A stretch of 27,236 bases of DNA, from the NCBI GenBank assembly GCA_003427395.1, contig BFEA01001025.1:90558-117793 (forward strand), read 5' to 3'. Position 1 is the stretch's first letter. Each line of letters opens with the position of its first letter. This DNA is from Chara braunii. Lineage: Eukaryota > Streptophyta > Charophyceae > Charales > Characeae. Made by a program: the position numbers and the translations under genes. The notes beneath the pieces were generated by a model. The model saw only the letters and a list, made by a program, of their open reading frames with translations, did not search any database and had not been told where the DNA came from. Positions 1 to 10,661 of the stretch are shown here, piece by piece.

Positions 1-330
1 AGGGGAAGGCGAGGGGTGGGGGATTCGGGGAAGACGAACCTCAGGGGGAAGAAGGCGGGGTCGAATATGGGATGAAACGCGGGATGGAAAGGAGGGAGAA
101 GGCGTGGACGCGGATGGGATGGAACGCGGGAGGGAAGGGAGGGAGAAGGCGCGGGGAATGTGTGAAGGAGGAGAAGATGGCAGGAAGAAGAAGATGACAA
201 GTAGGAGAAGGAAATGGGAGGGAGGAGTAAGATGGTAAGGAGCTGGACTAGTAGCAGAAGGAGAGGGGAAGAGGAGTAAGAAGATAACATGGCAAGGTTG
301 TGTGTGTATGTGTGAGGAGGAGGAAGGAAG
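1..330. repeat. Purine-rich low-complexity DNA with a short tandem duplication
   Basis: The stretch is almost entirely G and A on the + strand. A unit of about 36 bases starting GGGATGAAACGCGGGA at 69 is repeated with a few changes at 116, giving a period of 47. No convincing coding sequence is seen. Confidence 0.6.
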
Positions 331-420
331 AACATGGCAAGGAGGAAGATGAGGCATGGAGGAGCCGGAGGATATAGGCAAAACATTCCTCCTAGAAAAC
401 GATTAAATAAAACATATCAG

Positions 421-900
421 GCAGGTTACAAACACAGTCCTCAATCCCTACATCCACGCAAGGAAGAGGACCTTTTTGCTGTTGTTCTTGCCTGGACTCA
501 AGATTCTAGGGCTCTGTCTGTAACCTTGGCAGAGGAGGAGGACGGTGCAAAGAAGATGGATGATATAGGTCTACATTAGCCTTTGCAAATGACGCGAACG
601 AAACAAGTCAGCTAGGTTACAAATACAGTCCCACATCCCTAGATCCAGGTAAGCAACAAGAAGAAATGAGAAAGACACGTCCTTCAAGTGTTTCTGTTCT
701 TAGACAAAAATTCCACCTCGAGCACTACATGTTTTTCTCCCCCGACCACTACAAGTTCTTCTCAGACCTTTAAAAAACTGTATTTTTTATTTCGCTGTCA
801 TTGTTATTTGAACCGGAATTATAGGGCTATATTTTTAACCTTGGTTGTGGAGCAAGAACATGGAAAGATGGGTAAGGATACAGGCCTACATCTTTCTAAC
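421..900. repeat. Degenerate direct repeats
   Basis: Two kinds of related segment recur. One, around GGTTACAAACACAGTCC, occurs at about 424 and again at about 616. The other runs from TAGGGCTCTGTCTGTAACC near 507 to GGTCTACAT near 568 and recurs in altered form from about 824 to 892. Short ORFs here look like chance openings. I see nothing else in 330-1100. Confidence 0.5.
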
Positions 901-1103
901 AAAATGACAGAATTACAAGAAATCTGACAACTTATTAATAAAACCATAAATCTGTCCTGTTTCGGTCCTCGAAGGAGTGTATTTCTTATTTATTTGTAAT
1001 CCAAGTTTATAACACTATACTTTTAAAAATAGCAGTTTAAGATTTCGAAAAACATGCAAATCATAAGAGTTATTCTTACAGCGAAATTATCAAAGATAAT
1101 TCT

Positions 1104-1163
1104 TTTCTCTCTCTCTCTCTCTCTTTTTTTTTTTTTTTCTCTCTCTCTGTCTCTCTCTCTCTA

Positions 1164-1224
<61 letters not shown>
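1104..1224. repeat. Compound microsatellite (CT)n then (TATC)n
   Basis: A CT-rich run with an internal T tract is followed by about 16 uninterrupted TATC units. The apparent serine/leucine/tyrosine-rich ORF across it is only translated microsatellite. Confidence 0.95.
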
Positions 1225-1560
1225 CCATGTTTGTAAATTTGTTTATTTGAGTCCCCTGACGATCTACACTGGAACCACGGTCATTAAGCAACTACAACGC
1301 TGCTCGACGATGCTTTCTCTCTCTCTCTCTGTTTGTATCTGTATGTTTGCTCTCTAAGCTACGACGACGCTCAACGATGCTCGTCCTCTTTGAAATTCTT
1401 TTTTGCCGCTCCCGACCTTGCGGAGTCTTTCTCACAATTCAGAAATCTTGTAGCGGGGTCGTCCAAATTTTCCTGGTTAAGTCTCCAAGAAGTAAAATTC
1501 CGTATTCAACCCGTAAGCGGGCGCTTGGCATTCAATATTGTTTGTTTTACCGGGTCGTGG

Positions 1561-1993
1561 CTCTCCGAAATTTGGTCGCCAGCTCTCTAAAATTTCAATT
1601 TTCGAGACAACCGTTGGCGGGAAATCTAAATTTTAACGATGTTCTTGACGACGATCCCAGTGGCTGGACGGTTGGAATTATTTGTTTTGGCGGGAGTCCG
1701 GGCTCTTCGAATTTTTGTCGCTAACGGTCCGAAAATTACACTTTTGCAAAAACCTTGGCGGGGATCCCAGTAGCTGGGCGCGGGTCGTGGCTTTCCGAAA
1801 TTTGGTCACTAGCTCTCTAAAATTTCAATTTTCGAGACGACCGTTGGCGGGAAATCTAAATTTTAACGATGTTCTTGACGACGATCCCAGTGGCTGGGCG
1901 GTCGAAATTATTTGTTTTGGCGGGAGTCCGAGTTCTCCAAATTTTTGTCCCTAACGGTCCGAAAATTACACTTTTGCAAAAACCTTGACGGGA
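1561..1993. repeat. 230-bp tandem repeat, two copies
   Basis: Copy 1 runs from CTCTCCGAAATTTGG at 1561 and copy 2 from CTTTCCGAAATTTGG at 1791, with only scattered substitutions. Each unit carries the shared phrases GACGATCCCAGTGGCTGG, TTTGTTTTGGCGGGAGTCC and CTAACGGTCCGAAAATTACA. Partial degenerate echoes extend left to about 1540 and right to about 2120. The 125-, 90- and 109-residue ORFs over this region share translated repeat units and are not likely genes. Confidence 0.85.
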
Positions 1994-2298
1994 AATTGAC
2001 AACTCTTAAAGATATTCTTTACGGGGATCCCAGTCGCTACCGGCTCAAAATTTGTACTTCTCCAAAATCCGTTGGCGGGAAATCCAAAATTGCGAATGAT
2101 GTTCTTGACGAGGGTCGCAGTTGCTGGTGTTCTCATTTTATTTCGATTTGGTGTCCAAGAAGTCTACGCCCGTTAGCGACGCTCTTCCGGCTGTCCTCCG
2201 ACACACTTTCTCGCGCTAACACCGAGTTTTCTCTTTTGTAGAGGACGCCATCGCCATTTCTAGATGCTAGATAGGTTGTCGTATTATATGTTCCTGCC

Positions 2299-2721
2299 AT
2301 GGATTCTTTAACCGAAAGATGTAGTCAGAGTACTTACAAGATTAACCCCGTGAGATGGTTTCCAGACCTTTCTCAATGTAAGAAGAGTGTTGATGCCAAG
2401 AGTGTCAAGACGAAGAATAGCAGGTGGTTTCCGGACCTGCGTCAATGTTGTACATGGGGAGGCGAGAAGCAGAACCCTCTACCGAAGCTCAGTGCAACTG
2501 GTGAGAGGACCACCAATGTCTGTTTGTTTCCGAAGCGTCCGCGATCGAACACGCCAACAAGAAAGGTTATTGCGCCATGCCGAGCAGCAAACACAGTGAT
2601 GGGTCTCTGCGCAACTGGAAAAACGGGGAGTACAATCCAGATAGAGCGCCGAGGGAAGCAGCAGTGCCCGAACGTTGAAGGCGAACAATCCAGAGAGAGA
2701 GAGACGATGTACAGGACATGA
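2299..2721 (+). CDS. Hypothetical 140-aa ORF upstream of the DUF7869-type gene
   Basis: I do not recognise this protein. It is basic and fairly Cys-rich. It contains an internal duplication in which RWFPDL-S/R-QC appears twice, at about residues 19-27 and 42-50, each followed by Lys/Ser-rich sequence. There is no signal peptide or membrane segment. The stop TGA at 2719-2721 overlaps the ATG at 2718-2720 of the following gene (ATGA), so the two could be coupled on one transcript. Alternatively it is 5' leader sequence of that gene that happens to be open. The GAGAGAGAGA run just before the end is low-complexity. The start is the first ATG of the frame. Confidence 0.3.
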   Translation: MDSLTERCSQSTYKINPVRWFPDLSQCKKSVDAKSVKTKNSRWFPDLRQCCTWGGEKQNPLPKLSATGERTTNVCLFPKRPRSNTPTRKVIAPCRAANTVMGLCATGKTGSTIQIERRGKQQCPNVEGEQSRERETMYRT

Positions 2722-3830
2722 GCGAGAACTTTGTTGTGAAAGAAACGCTCTATGACAGCGTGGCGCAAAAATCGCGTGACAACGGCACTGAGGAAGAGGA
2801 AGCCAGTGACGACGATGATGAGGAGGGCGAATTGAGCGACGACGATGAGGAGGAGGAGGAAACGAGCGAGAAAACGAGCGAGAATGCCGATTCAGAAGAC
2901 ACAGACTCAGAGGATGATGAAGGGAAGAACGAGTCGGGAATTGATGTCGACATGTTCAAGAAGAGTCTATCTGGAGAACTTTTAGGAGAAACGAAGCAGA
3001 TAATAGCACAGGAGGTGAGAAGAAGACTGTACAACAAATCAAGCAAGAGTGAGAAACCTCCTTACAACTTGGGAAAGCGCGGCAGGAACGCACGTGTGTA
3101 CAACAAGCAAGCTAACTACCACGTGAACATGAAGAATGTCGAACTAGTTCTGAAGGAAGATTGCTGCAAGGCCAACTGTTACAAGAAGTTCACGGCGGTA
3201 GATGTTTTCTACAAGCGCGAAGAATTTTGGGCGATGAAACAACCTGAGCAACTGAACTTCTTTGTCGCAGAGATGAGGTCTGCGTCGTACTTTTTGGATG
3301 AGAGAGATTTAGAGGTGTTAAGGGTGACGTTCAACGGCGTAAAGGTTTGCACAAAAGCGTGGGGAAAGCTGTACGGATGCTCGACTACACATGTTGCAAA
3401 GATACGCAAAGAATTCAGAGAAGGAATGGTGCTGTACGAGCATGCAAACAAAGGATCAGTCGGATTATCTGCTTCATCACAACAAATTTTCGCCAGGTTG
3501 CATGAATATTTCCGATAGAATACAGAGAGTATGCCAAACAGAGACCAGTTTCATCTTTCAGATACTCTCCGGCACAGAGACGTGTACGCCTTCTTCAAGC
3601 GAGACTGCAAAGAGCTGTACACGAATCAGACTCTTCCTTCCCGTTCTAGATTTATGACCATTTCGAGGGTTCACTGCCCGAAAGTTCTTATTCCTGCATT
3701 GAAGAGGTTGTCGGTCTGTTCCACATGTCTGAAATTCAAGACAGGCCGTTCATAGGCAACAAGTGCGTTCGAACGGGGTAATGATATAACCTCAGTGCTT
3801 ATTTTCTCTCCCCCTGTCTTCCTGACCCTT

Positions 3831-3832
3831 CT

Positions 3833-3885
<53 letters not shown>
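3831..3885. repeat. (CT)n microsatellite
   Basis: Nearly pure CT run inside the predicted intron. The Arg/Glu-rich antisense ORFs here are its translation. Confidence 0.95.
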
Positions 3886-3889
<4 letters not shown>

Positions 3890-4042
3890 GTTCATTCTTC
3901 GATGTTTGCCACAACGCGACTGATTGTTTTGAATTATATCCCTTTAAGTTGTTTTTGCAGAAGGTAGAGGCTGTGACTTGCACATTTACGGAAGGATTCT
4001 CATGGAACTCTTCTTCGTCTCTCCTATTTCTTCTTCTTCTTC

Positions 4043-4068
4043 CTCTCTCTCTCTCTCTCTCTCTCTCT
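4043..4068. repeat. (CT)13 microsatellite
   Basis: Pure CT run preceded by CTT repeats, inside the predicted intron. Confidence 0.95.
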
Positions 4069-4184
4069 AAATGTTCTTCGTGTAGAAAGAAAAATGAATC
4101 TTGTGTCAGCGCAAACTGGGAAGGATTCTTATGAAAGTAGTAAGTTTGGTAAAGAAATAGTTAAACGTTTTATCTCTGTCTCAG

Positions 4185-4615
4185 TTATAGTCCTATAACA
4201 CTTTGTCTCTTATTCGTCTTCGACTTTTCAGAGTTAAAGCCCTTTTTCACTTTATCTAATAATCATCTTCGTGACGCCTGCGTTGCCTTCCCCGAACTCG
4301 TTCAGTCCATCAAAACAATTTTTTTGGGGAATAATGAATTGAAGATTCTACGACGTTTGTGGACTCACTTTTCTGAGTTATAGCCCTATAACACTTTATC
4401 TAATAATCGTCTTCGACTCCTCAGAGTAAAAGCCCTTTAACACTTTATCTCTTAGCCATCTTCGATTTTAAAGCCCTTGTTATTAGTGACGTCTGCGTTG
4501 CCTTGCCCAAACTTCGAATGTTATGATCCACTGCACTTGTGGACTGGCTTTCTTGAGTTATAACCCTATAACACTTTGTCTAATCATTGCTTTCGATTTT
4601 AAGGCCCTTCATCGC
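4185..4615. repeat. Repeat units with TTATAG-CCTATAA cores
   Basis: Near-palindromic cores occur at 4185-4198 (TTATAGTCCTATAA), 4378-4391 (TTATAGCCCTATAA) and 4558-4571 (TTATAACCCTATAA). Each is followed by CACTTTRTCTNNTNATC and by TCTTCGA-type sequence and an AAAGCCCTT phrase. Spacing is about 190 and 180 bases. The phrase GACGYCTGCGTTGCCTT is also repeated, near 4273 and 4487. These are related to the units at 6832-7293. Confidence 0.75.
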
Positions 4616-6420
4616 GCTTTGTCTCTTTTCTTTAACATGTTTTGACAAAGTAACCGCTTGTTTTGTTTTTTGCGCAGAAATGTTTGGCAAGGCACTAAAG
4701 AATCACCGGTTAATGCAAGCAGAAGAGAGACAAAAACTCAGTAAGCATCGCCACAAGGCTTCAAGTCATCCGTCAGAGTATGTCACGATGATCATTGATG
4801 GGATGGATCAGAGCAAGACTATACTGCCACACTTCACTAGGGTTCCAAAGGATTCGAAACTAAAAGAAGGGAACTTTGTGAAAATTCACGTGGTTGGGGC
4901 TAAGGTGCTAGGACTCTCATCGAACGCCTCTGCAACTGTTTTCTTTGACAACTTCAAATCAGATTCTAATTGCATGCTAACTGTTCTTCATTGTCAGATT
5001 TCTCAACTTCCTGTACCATTTCCGAGAGTCCTGTATCTTACGCTTGATAACACTTCGAAAGAGAACAAGAACAAATTTGTGTTGTCATATCTCATGTTCT
5101 TCATGAAAATGAGAGTGTTTAGTAAAGTTAAGTTAAACTTTCTTCTTGTAGGTCACACGCACGAGGACATCGACCAGATGTTCAACTGTTTCTCGAGAAA
5201 GATGGCTGCACATGGTGCGTTCGATCTTCCTTAGTTGCAACACGTGATTAGGGAGTCGTACAAGGTAGAACAAGATCATGGCGTGCACGTTGAGGAGATA
5301 ATGGAAACAATGGACTGAAAGTTGTACGTTCAGGATCATCTACATAATGTCAATGATATTAGTTTCAACCAACATTTTCGAATCAAGCGCAACGACAACG
5401 GGGAGGTGCGCATTTGGAGCAAGCAATATCATAACTCGCAGCGACAACCAAACGACAGATAAGGTCTGGACATCTTCAAGTCAGAGCCAAGAGGACAAGT
5501 TCAAGCTTCGCCAAAGCATACAATCCGATCATTGGAAACAAGATATCGACTTACTTGTCGCAGTGAGGACAAGAGGCGTGATAAGGTCGTCAGCAGTGAA
5601 GGTCATGTCCGTAATCGAAAAGCGGGAGGATCTTCGAAATTCAAGGTTGACGATGATGTACTTTCCATCGCCGCCTTGAAAGCCAACGTACATGCCCTGT
5701 CACATTACGCTCAACCCCACAATATTGAATGGTGGAATAAGTTTATAGCAACGCAGGAAACTCTCGACCTTGAGGACACAAACCTCAAAGAGCCTTTCGC
5801 GTGGCCCTTTGTAACAGTTGATGTCAACAGAGCAGGTGAAGAAGTTCCACTAACCGCTAACGGCTTTGACCAACGTTGGGATGATTTTTTCCCTCCTGAG
5901 AGACCCATCTATATCAACGCACGAAAGAGCAGACAATTTCGAGAGGACAGCGACGGAAAGTACGATGATCTCGAGGTCAACACTTTCATCGCATTACGAG
6001 CTTGTTCGGGGCAGGAAGAGAGAGACAAACCTTACCACATTGGCAAGGTTGTCGAGCTGCTAGCAGGTAAACGATTTAAAGATTCTTGGTTTGCACAACG
6101 TGAGAAAGGAGAGGGTTACTACCCTCAGTTCAAGACAAATCTCTCAAGGAAATACTACGAGAGAGCCTTCCGAGGACGTCTTTGACTGGAGCTGCGACGT
6201 TCTTTGTTACAACTTCCAACTGAAGACAGACAGGACCCTCTTCCGGCAGACCAGACAAAAGATCTCTTAGATGTTGAATTCCATGGTAACGGAGGATGTC
6301 GACTAGGAAGACCTTCTTGGAACCGATTGCTTCGGAGGTTGGCAGAGTGTCATCGAGATCGAGGTCATTTCTGCTCCCGCATTAGATCAGGTTTCCTTTT
6401 GTCGCTGTTCAACATATTAT

Positions 6421-6610
6421 CTGAGTCTAGTCGTTAGCGGCTTGTAAATTCTTGTAAATATGTACAACAGTAGGTTGCAGTTCGCAGCCAGGCACGTGTG
6501 GCTAACCTTTTTGTTATCTGAGTCTAGTCGTTAACGGCTTGTAAATTCTTGTAAATTTGTACAACAGTAGGTCGCAGTTCGCAGCCAGGCACGTGTGGCG
6601 AACCTTTTTA
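6421..6610. repeat. 97-bp tandem duplication
   Basis: CTGAGTCTAGTCGTTARCGG starts at 6421 and again at 6518. The units share CTTGTAAATTCTTGTAAAT, GTACAACAGTAGG and CAGCCAGGCACGTGTGG and are nearly identical. It lies just 3' of the DUF7869-type gene, where a 3' UTR would be. Confidence 0.85.
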
Positions 6611-6831
6611 TTTTCACGATCTTTTTCAAATGTACTTTGCGGTTTTTCACTTTACAATTTTGAGATTTTGGAAATTGACTCACAATTTGCCGTTTGGGTT
6701 CCGACTTTTCAATTTGCGGTTTGTCATTCATTTTTTGACCAAAACATTTGTCACATGAACAATTATCGATTTGCGGTTTGTCATTCAAACTCTCACGACA
6801 TTATGTTTTTTTCTACTTCCCGCAAAGTCGT

Positions 6832-7320
6832 GTTAAAGGCCTACAATGTCGTGTTCGAATTTCATTGAATTTTTACGATGTTCAACATTGCGTTTACAGC
6901 GCTTCAAACACCTTACCGATTACGGAATAAAATTTTTACGCTCGCCAAGCTTCATGTCAGATTCTCACGAAATTATGCTATTTTTCTACTTCCCTAAAAT
7001 TCGCGTTATAGGCCTATAAGGTCGTGTTCGAATTTCGTGGAATTTTCACGACTTTTAACACTGTGTTTTTATGGCTTTAAATACGCGACTGATAATGGAC
7101 TAAAATTATCCTCTTTTTTTACTTTTCCAAAATTCGCGTTATAGGCCTATAAGGTCGTGTTTAAATTTCGCTCAATTTCAACGATGTTGAACATTGCGTT
7201 TATAGGGCTATAAACACTTTATAAACACTTAACCGATTGCGGACTAAAATTATTGTATCCGTGTTTGCGCAAATTCGAGTTATAGGCCTATAAGATCGTG
7301 TTTGGAAGTCGTTGAATTTT
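6832..7320. repeat. Degenerate tandem repeats with palindromic TTATAGGCCTATAA core
   Basis: Units begin at about 6832, 7005, 7138 and 7279. The perfect 14-base palindrome is at 7006-7019, 7139-7152 and 7280-7293, with a diverged form at 6833. Each unit continues into GTCGTGTTYGAATTTCG-like sequence, then an ACGATGTTNAACATTGCGTTT-like phrase and CGATTNCGGANTAAAATT. A related TTTATAGGGCTATAAA is at 7199-7214. Coding potential is nil. Confidence 0.75.
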
Positions 7321-8724
7321 CGTGACAGTCGAATATGGTCAATTTGACTATCCACAACTTTTGGAGATTTGAAATCGGTTGTCGTTGGCTGTTTTTTGCT
7401 TTCCTCTGCATCCCGTTTTTTTACTACCTTCGTTTTCAAGCTTCTATTTCCTTAGTATTATGAGTGCAAAGAAAGAGGCTCTGTTCGCCTTGCCAGGTTT
7501 TCGGTTAGTTTTTACGTCCTTGGATTAGGTTCCGAAAAAGACTTTTCTGTTTTGAAACAAAATACTACTTCCAGTGTACACTACTGATTGGTCGTTTCGT
7601 TATGCACTGAAATCTCCATAAATTGGAGATCTTTTCGTCAGCCATGAGTAGGAGTCACCTGTTCGCCTCCAAAATGGGCTCTTTTTTCCACGTTGTAGTC
7701 GGCCTCGTATATTTACTGATTTTTAGGCGGGGTTCGATGACATTTGCGCACGGAACGGTGCAAAATCCACCTTTACTTCTTAAAAAATGCTATGTTTTAT
7801 TGACGTTTTTCTGTCTATAGGATTTCTCTGGTTTTGGTCTGTTTCTCTGGTTTTCACGAATCCATTGCTTAATGCTTAAACTAACTACTCGATCTGACTT
7901 GCCCTACCAAAAAAAACCAATCTAACGCTTTCTCCCGCTCGATTTTGCAGAATTTCTGCCCATTAACGATCGAGAAAAACCCGTTTCCTCCTTTTCATTT
8001 TTCGCTTCCTCCATAGCTCTGCGCGATGCCTGTTTCACTAACCTCCTATTCTAGTATCCATTGCCAAAACTAACCTTACCAGTAGATTCGTCCGGCCTCC
8101 AAACGCTAGTCCATCACGTTTTTCCGCCTGTTTTCATCTCCTAACGGGCGAAATCGATCATTTTCTATATTTTTCTCCACTCTCTCGTTGATGTTTTCGC
8201 GCGTCCTTTCCCTTCACCATATCCCTGCGCACCGTTTTTCTCGAGTAGCTCCCCCTTCTCTAACTGTCTACTACTTCTGAGTTCAGAAACGGGGTCGCCT
8301 GCCCCGAAAACCTCGTCTTTGTTCTTCACTTGGCCGATTCTGCAAAGAATCGCACGAGTTGTCCATCTCCCACTGCGTCATGCCCGTTCCCCACCGGCGT
8401 TCTCGTTTCCCCCTCCTGCGATTGCTCCTTATTGGCATGACCCACCTTGTTCTGAGTGCCAGCAGCACCGCGCCTACCGAGTCGCAAGGTCCACTTGACG
8501 AACCCTCTCCGAAACGGAGCAGTGGGCACACAGTCTTCGCCTGAGGCCTGCCACGTCAGATTCCGAAACCTGTGACGTTCGTCGGCAACAATTACTCAGA
8601 TAGCGCGACAGCCACAGTGTCCCGGCGGTACACCAAATTCGAGACCAACCCCGACGACGGAACCAGCGGAGGTGGTGACCCTAATCTATATAGCACCAGA
8701 CCAAGGCGCAATCTGCGACCACCT
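7321..8724. other. Unassigned DNA, no gene supported
   Basis: Pyrimidine-rich and without long ORFs. The best openings are 60-80 codons on both strands around 8283-8544 and have no recognisable motif. A Gly/Arg/Pro-rich opening around 8572-8799 runs into the LTR stubs that follow and may be a scrap of element sequence, but I cannot assign it. Confidence 0.5.
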
Positions 8725-9032
8725 CCCTGCAGTTTTGTTCCTGAAGCTTGCCACCGGAGATCCCAGTTCCGACCTGGGACTCCAGCCCCACTTTCCTAAA
8801 ATCCTTGGCACCCCTTTTTCGCACTTCCGGACCCCCATTTCACTCCGGTCAGGAAGTCGCCTTGGGCGTGAGGTTTGGGCGTCACATCCCTGAAAATTGT
8901 CACAGGAGATGTCAGTTCTGACCTAGGACTCCCCCATTTTCCTAAAATCCATGGCACACCCCTTTTTCGCACCAGGCCCACTCTCACTCCGATAAGGAAG
9001 TCGCGAGGGCGTGAGGTTGGGCCTCACAACTG
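8725..9032 (+). repeat. Two tandem diverged copies of an LTR 3' end
   Basis: Copy 1 (about 8725-8888) and copy 2 (about 8898-9032) each read GGAGATNNCAGTTCYGACCT, then CCTAAAATCC-TGGCAC, CCCCTTTTTCGCAC, CTCCGRTNAGGAAGTCGC and GGGCGTGAGGTT. This is the same order as the end of the large Ty3 element's LTR, but here it is on the + strand, opposite to that element. Copy 1 ends TTTGGGCGTCACA, which defines the intact LTR terminus. These are relics of a related element. Confidence 0.8.
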
Positions 9033-9156
9033 TCTTGATGGATATAATAGTGATAGAGGGTAATCCCGCTTTAGGAAACAAAGATCCACACGAGAATGGG
9101 AATGTAGTATCTGGAGCTTATTTGACACGCTATTCAACTGCACCTGTTGCCGACTC

Positions 9157-9216
9157 AGTTTCTAGAAAACGAAAAACTATCACGTGCACTTAGTTTCTAG
9201 AAAACAAAAAACTATC
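9157..9216. repeat. 35-bp tandem duplication
   Basis: AGTTTCTAGAAAACRAAAAA followed by CTATC occurs at 9157 and 9192. From 9217 to 9590 I see no gene and no recognisable repeat. Confidence 0.8.
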
Positions 9217-9586
9217 GAGTGCCCTTGCTGGCGTGCTGTTCATGTTTTCTGTGGGAAGAATCCACAGGCATTACAATTTTGTCAATCAAATCTGGTAGCC
9301 ACCACTACAGAAAGTACGCATTTAGCTGCCAGGCAATTTTCTTGAGCTGCCAATCTTGTCCTAACTTCAGGACTTATCCGCACTCTGCCTGAGAGGTCCT
9401 GGTTACACTACTCCGCATCTGCGGAAATCAGTGGAGAGTAGCGCCCACCAAAGAGAGACAGATGCAGTTGTTGTGGCGAGTCGGGCAGATGGTCTCACAG
9501 ACACCCCATGCCAGTAAGTTCACAATAACAGTCAAAAGGGAAGTCAGCCTCATCTCCTTTGCAGGGGCTTCACAAGGCGGGAGTTG

Positions 9587-9590
<4 letters not shown>

Positions 9591-9625
<35 letters not shown>

Positions 9626-9924
9626 CTCCATCTATGGGTGGGGAGCTGCACCTGCTGGAAACCGGGTCCAACGTCCCTTACATCATGAAAAAAAACAGAT
9701 GAAAACCTTTTGCTGGAAACCGGGTCCAACATCCCATTCTTACTGGCTTTTCAATCCAATAATAGGGCCTAGTCTATTCTACCAATGTTTGAAGGAAGAG
9801 TCCTACTAGTCATGAGAAAGCCTCTTCAGCTGAGTCCGATATTTGACCGCCTTTTGGGAATAATAAAACCTAGCCTCCTCCAAATAGGACCCTCTCCAGC
9901 CTGCTCCTATGCTATGTCCTCCCC
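9591..9924 (-). mobile_element. 3' end of a LINE-like element: ORF end, 3' UTR, poly(A)
   Basis: On the minus strand a coding tail (9924-9806, stop TAG at 9806-9808) is followed by a 3' UTR of about 180 bases and then 32 consecutive A (T at 9591-9622 on +). The UTR holds a 25-base direct repeat, TGCTGGAAACCGGGTCCAAC plus RTCCC on the + strand, at 9654 and 9711. The coding tail is the continuation of the ORF at 25117 on. If the intervening Ty3 element and one copy of its target duplication are left out, the frame stays open through the junction. The poly(A) tail and minus-strand order point to a non-LTR retrotransposon or a retrocopy. Confidence 0.65.
9921..9924. repeat. Ty3 target-site duplication, left copy (CCCC)
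   Basis: CCCC directly precedes the LTR end TATGACGCCCAACC. It matches CCCC at 25117-25120 after TTCATCACA. Confidence 0.6.
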
Positions 9925-10661
9925 TATGACGCCCAACCTCATGCCCAACGCGACTTCCTGATCGGAGTAGAATGTGGGTCTGGAAGTGCGAAAAGGGGTG
10001 TGCCAAGGATTTTTTGGGAAAGTGGGGGTAGAGTTCCAGGTCAGAACTGAGATCTCCTGCGGCAGAATTGTTCAGGGGCACGGGTGCAATTTGGCAGAGA
10101 GGGCGGATCACTTCGGATCATAAGGCAGATGGCATGCGCTCGTTTATGGTTGTGCGATCCATCGGTGTTGAGGACGGCGGTTCATCGGAAGGTCTCTTCG
10201 GGGTGGGTGTGATTCCGATGAGTTGGGTCGCCGGGTGTCGCCACGTGCCGCCGGTCGCCGCACGTTCTGGTTGGGCCCTCGCGGTCCCGAGGTTCTCTTG
10301 TTGGTGCGTTGTCGACAATTTCCACAAGGCGTGCTGGGCCAGTAGGGGGCTATGGCTTTCCACGGGATGACCTTGAGTTGGTGATATAGGAGAAGAAAAC
10401 AGAAGGGAGGGAAGCTAGTGGAAATCACAACAAAGCCAGGGGAGATAAAGTAGTGGGTGTGGTCTGAAGTGGGGAAATCAGAGCACCGGGGTCGCTGGTG
10501 GTAGCGCAATGAAACTCCCTAGGACACAACCGATTTTCCGTTAGACAGGGAAATCTCCGTCGAAGGTTTTCTTCTATCCACGGCGTGAAGTCATCCGGGT
10601 CGTACAACAATGACTCTGAGCTCTCGGAGCGTGTCATTATGTCATTGCAGAACTGTGATAT

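Larger units (their letters stand above)
3778..4677 (+). other. Predicted phase-1 intron of the DUF7869-type gene
   Basis: The donor is GTAATG at 3778 and the acceptor is pyrimidine-rich, ending TTTTTTGCGCAG at 4677. Exon 1 from the ATG at 2718 leaves one unpaired base, and exon 2 resumes at codon position 2, so the phases match exactly and join as a Glu codon before MFGK. The intron contains (CT)n tracts and three palindromic TTATAG-type repeat units. Confidence 0.6.
2718..6270 (+). pseudogene. DUF7869-type RNase H-like family gene, two exons, degenerate
   Basis: Exon 1 (2718-3777) encodes an Asp/Glu/Ser-rich N-terminus (about residues 20-75), a CC-x3-C-x3-F Cys cluster (about 149-156) and an HTH-like segment, VCTKAWGKLYGCSTTHVAKI. 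Exon 2 (4678 on) continues in the same phase through IIDGMDQSKT, LDNTSKENKNKF, FLLVGHTHEDIDQMF and DISFNQHFRIKR. I recall this signature as the eukaryotic DUF7869 family. The spaced Asp in IIDG, LDN and HEDID would suit an RNase H-like transposase or nuclease fold; that role is inference. In-frame stops lie at 3516 (TAG), 3753 (TAG), 5232 (TAG), 5316 (TGA) and 5460 (TAA). The C-terminal family-like stretch EDVFDWSCDVLCYNFQL lies in another frame from about 6170 and closes at TAG 6268-6270, implying a frameshift. This copy is therefore dead. A second, 35/37-matching piece of the family occurs at 11054. Confidence 0.7.

Noticed and set aside
3671-3983. Arg/Glu-repeat antisense ORFs
   Set aside because: Translated (CT)n microsatellite.
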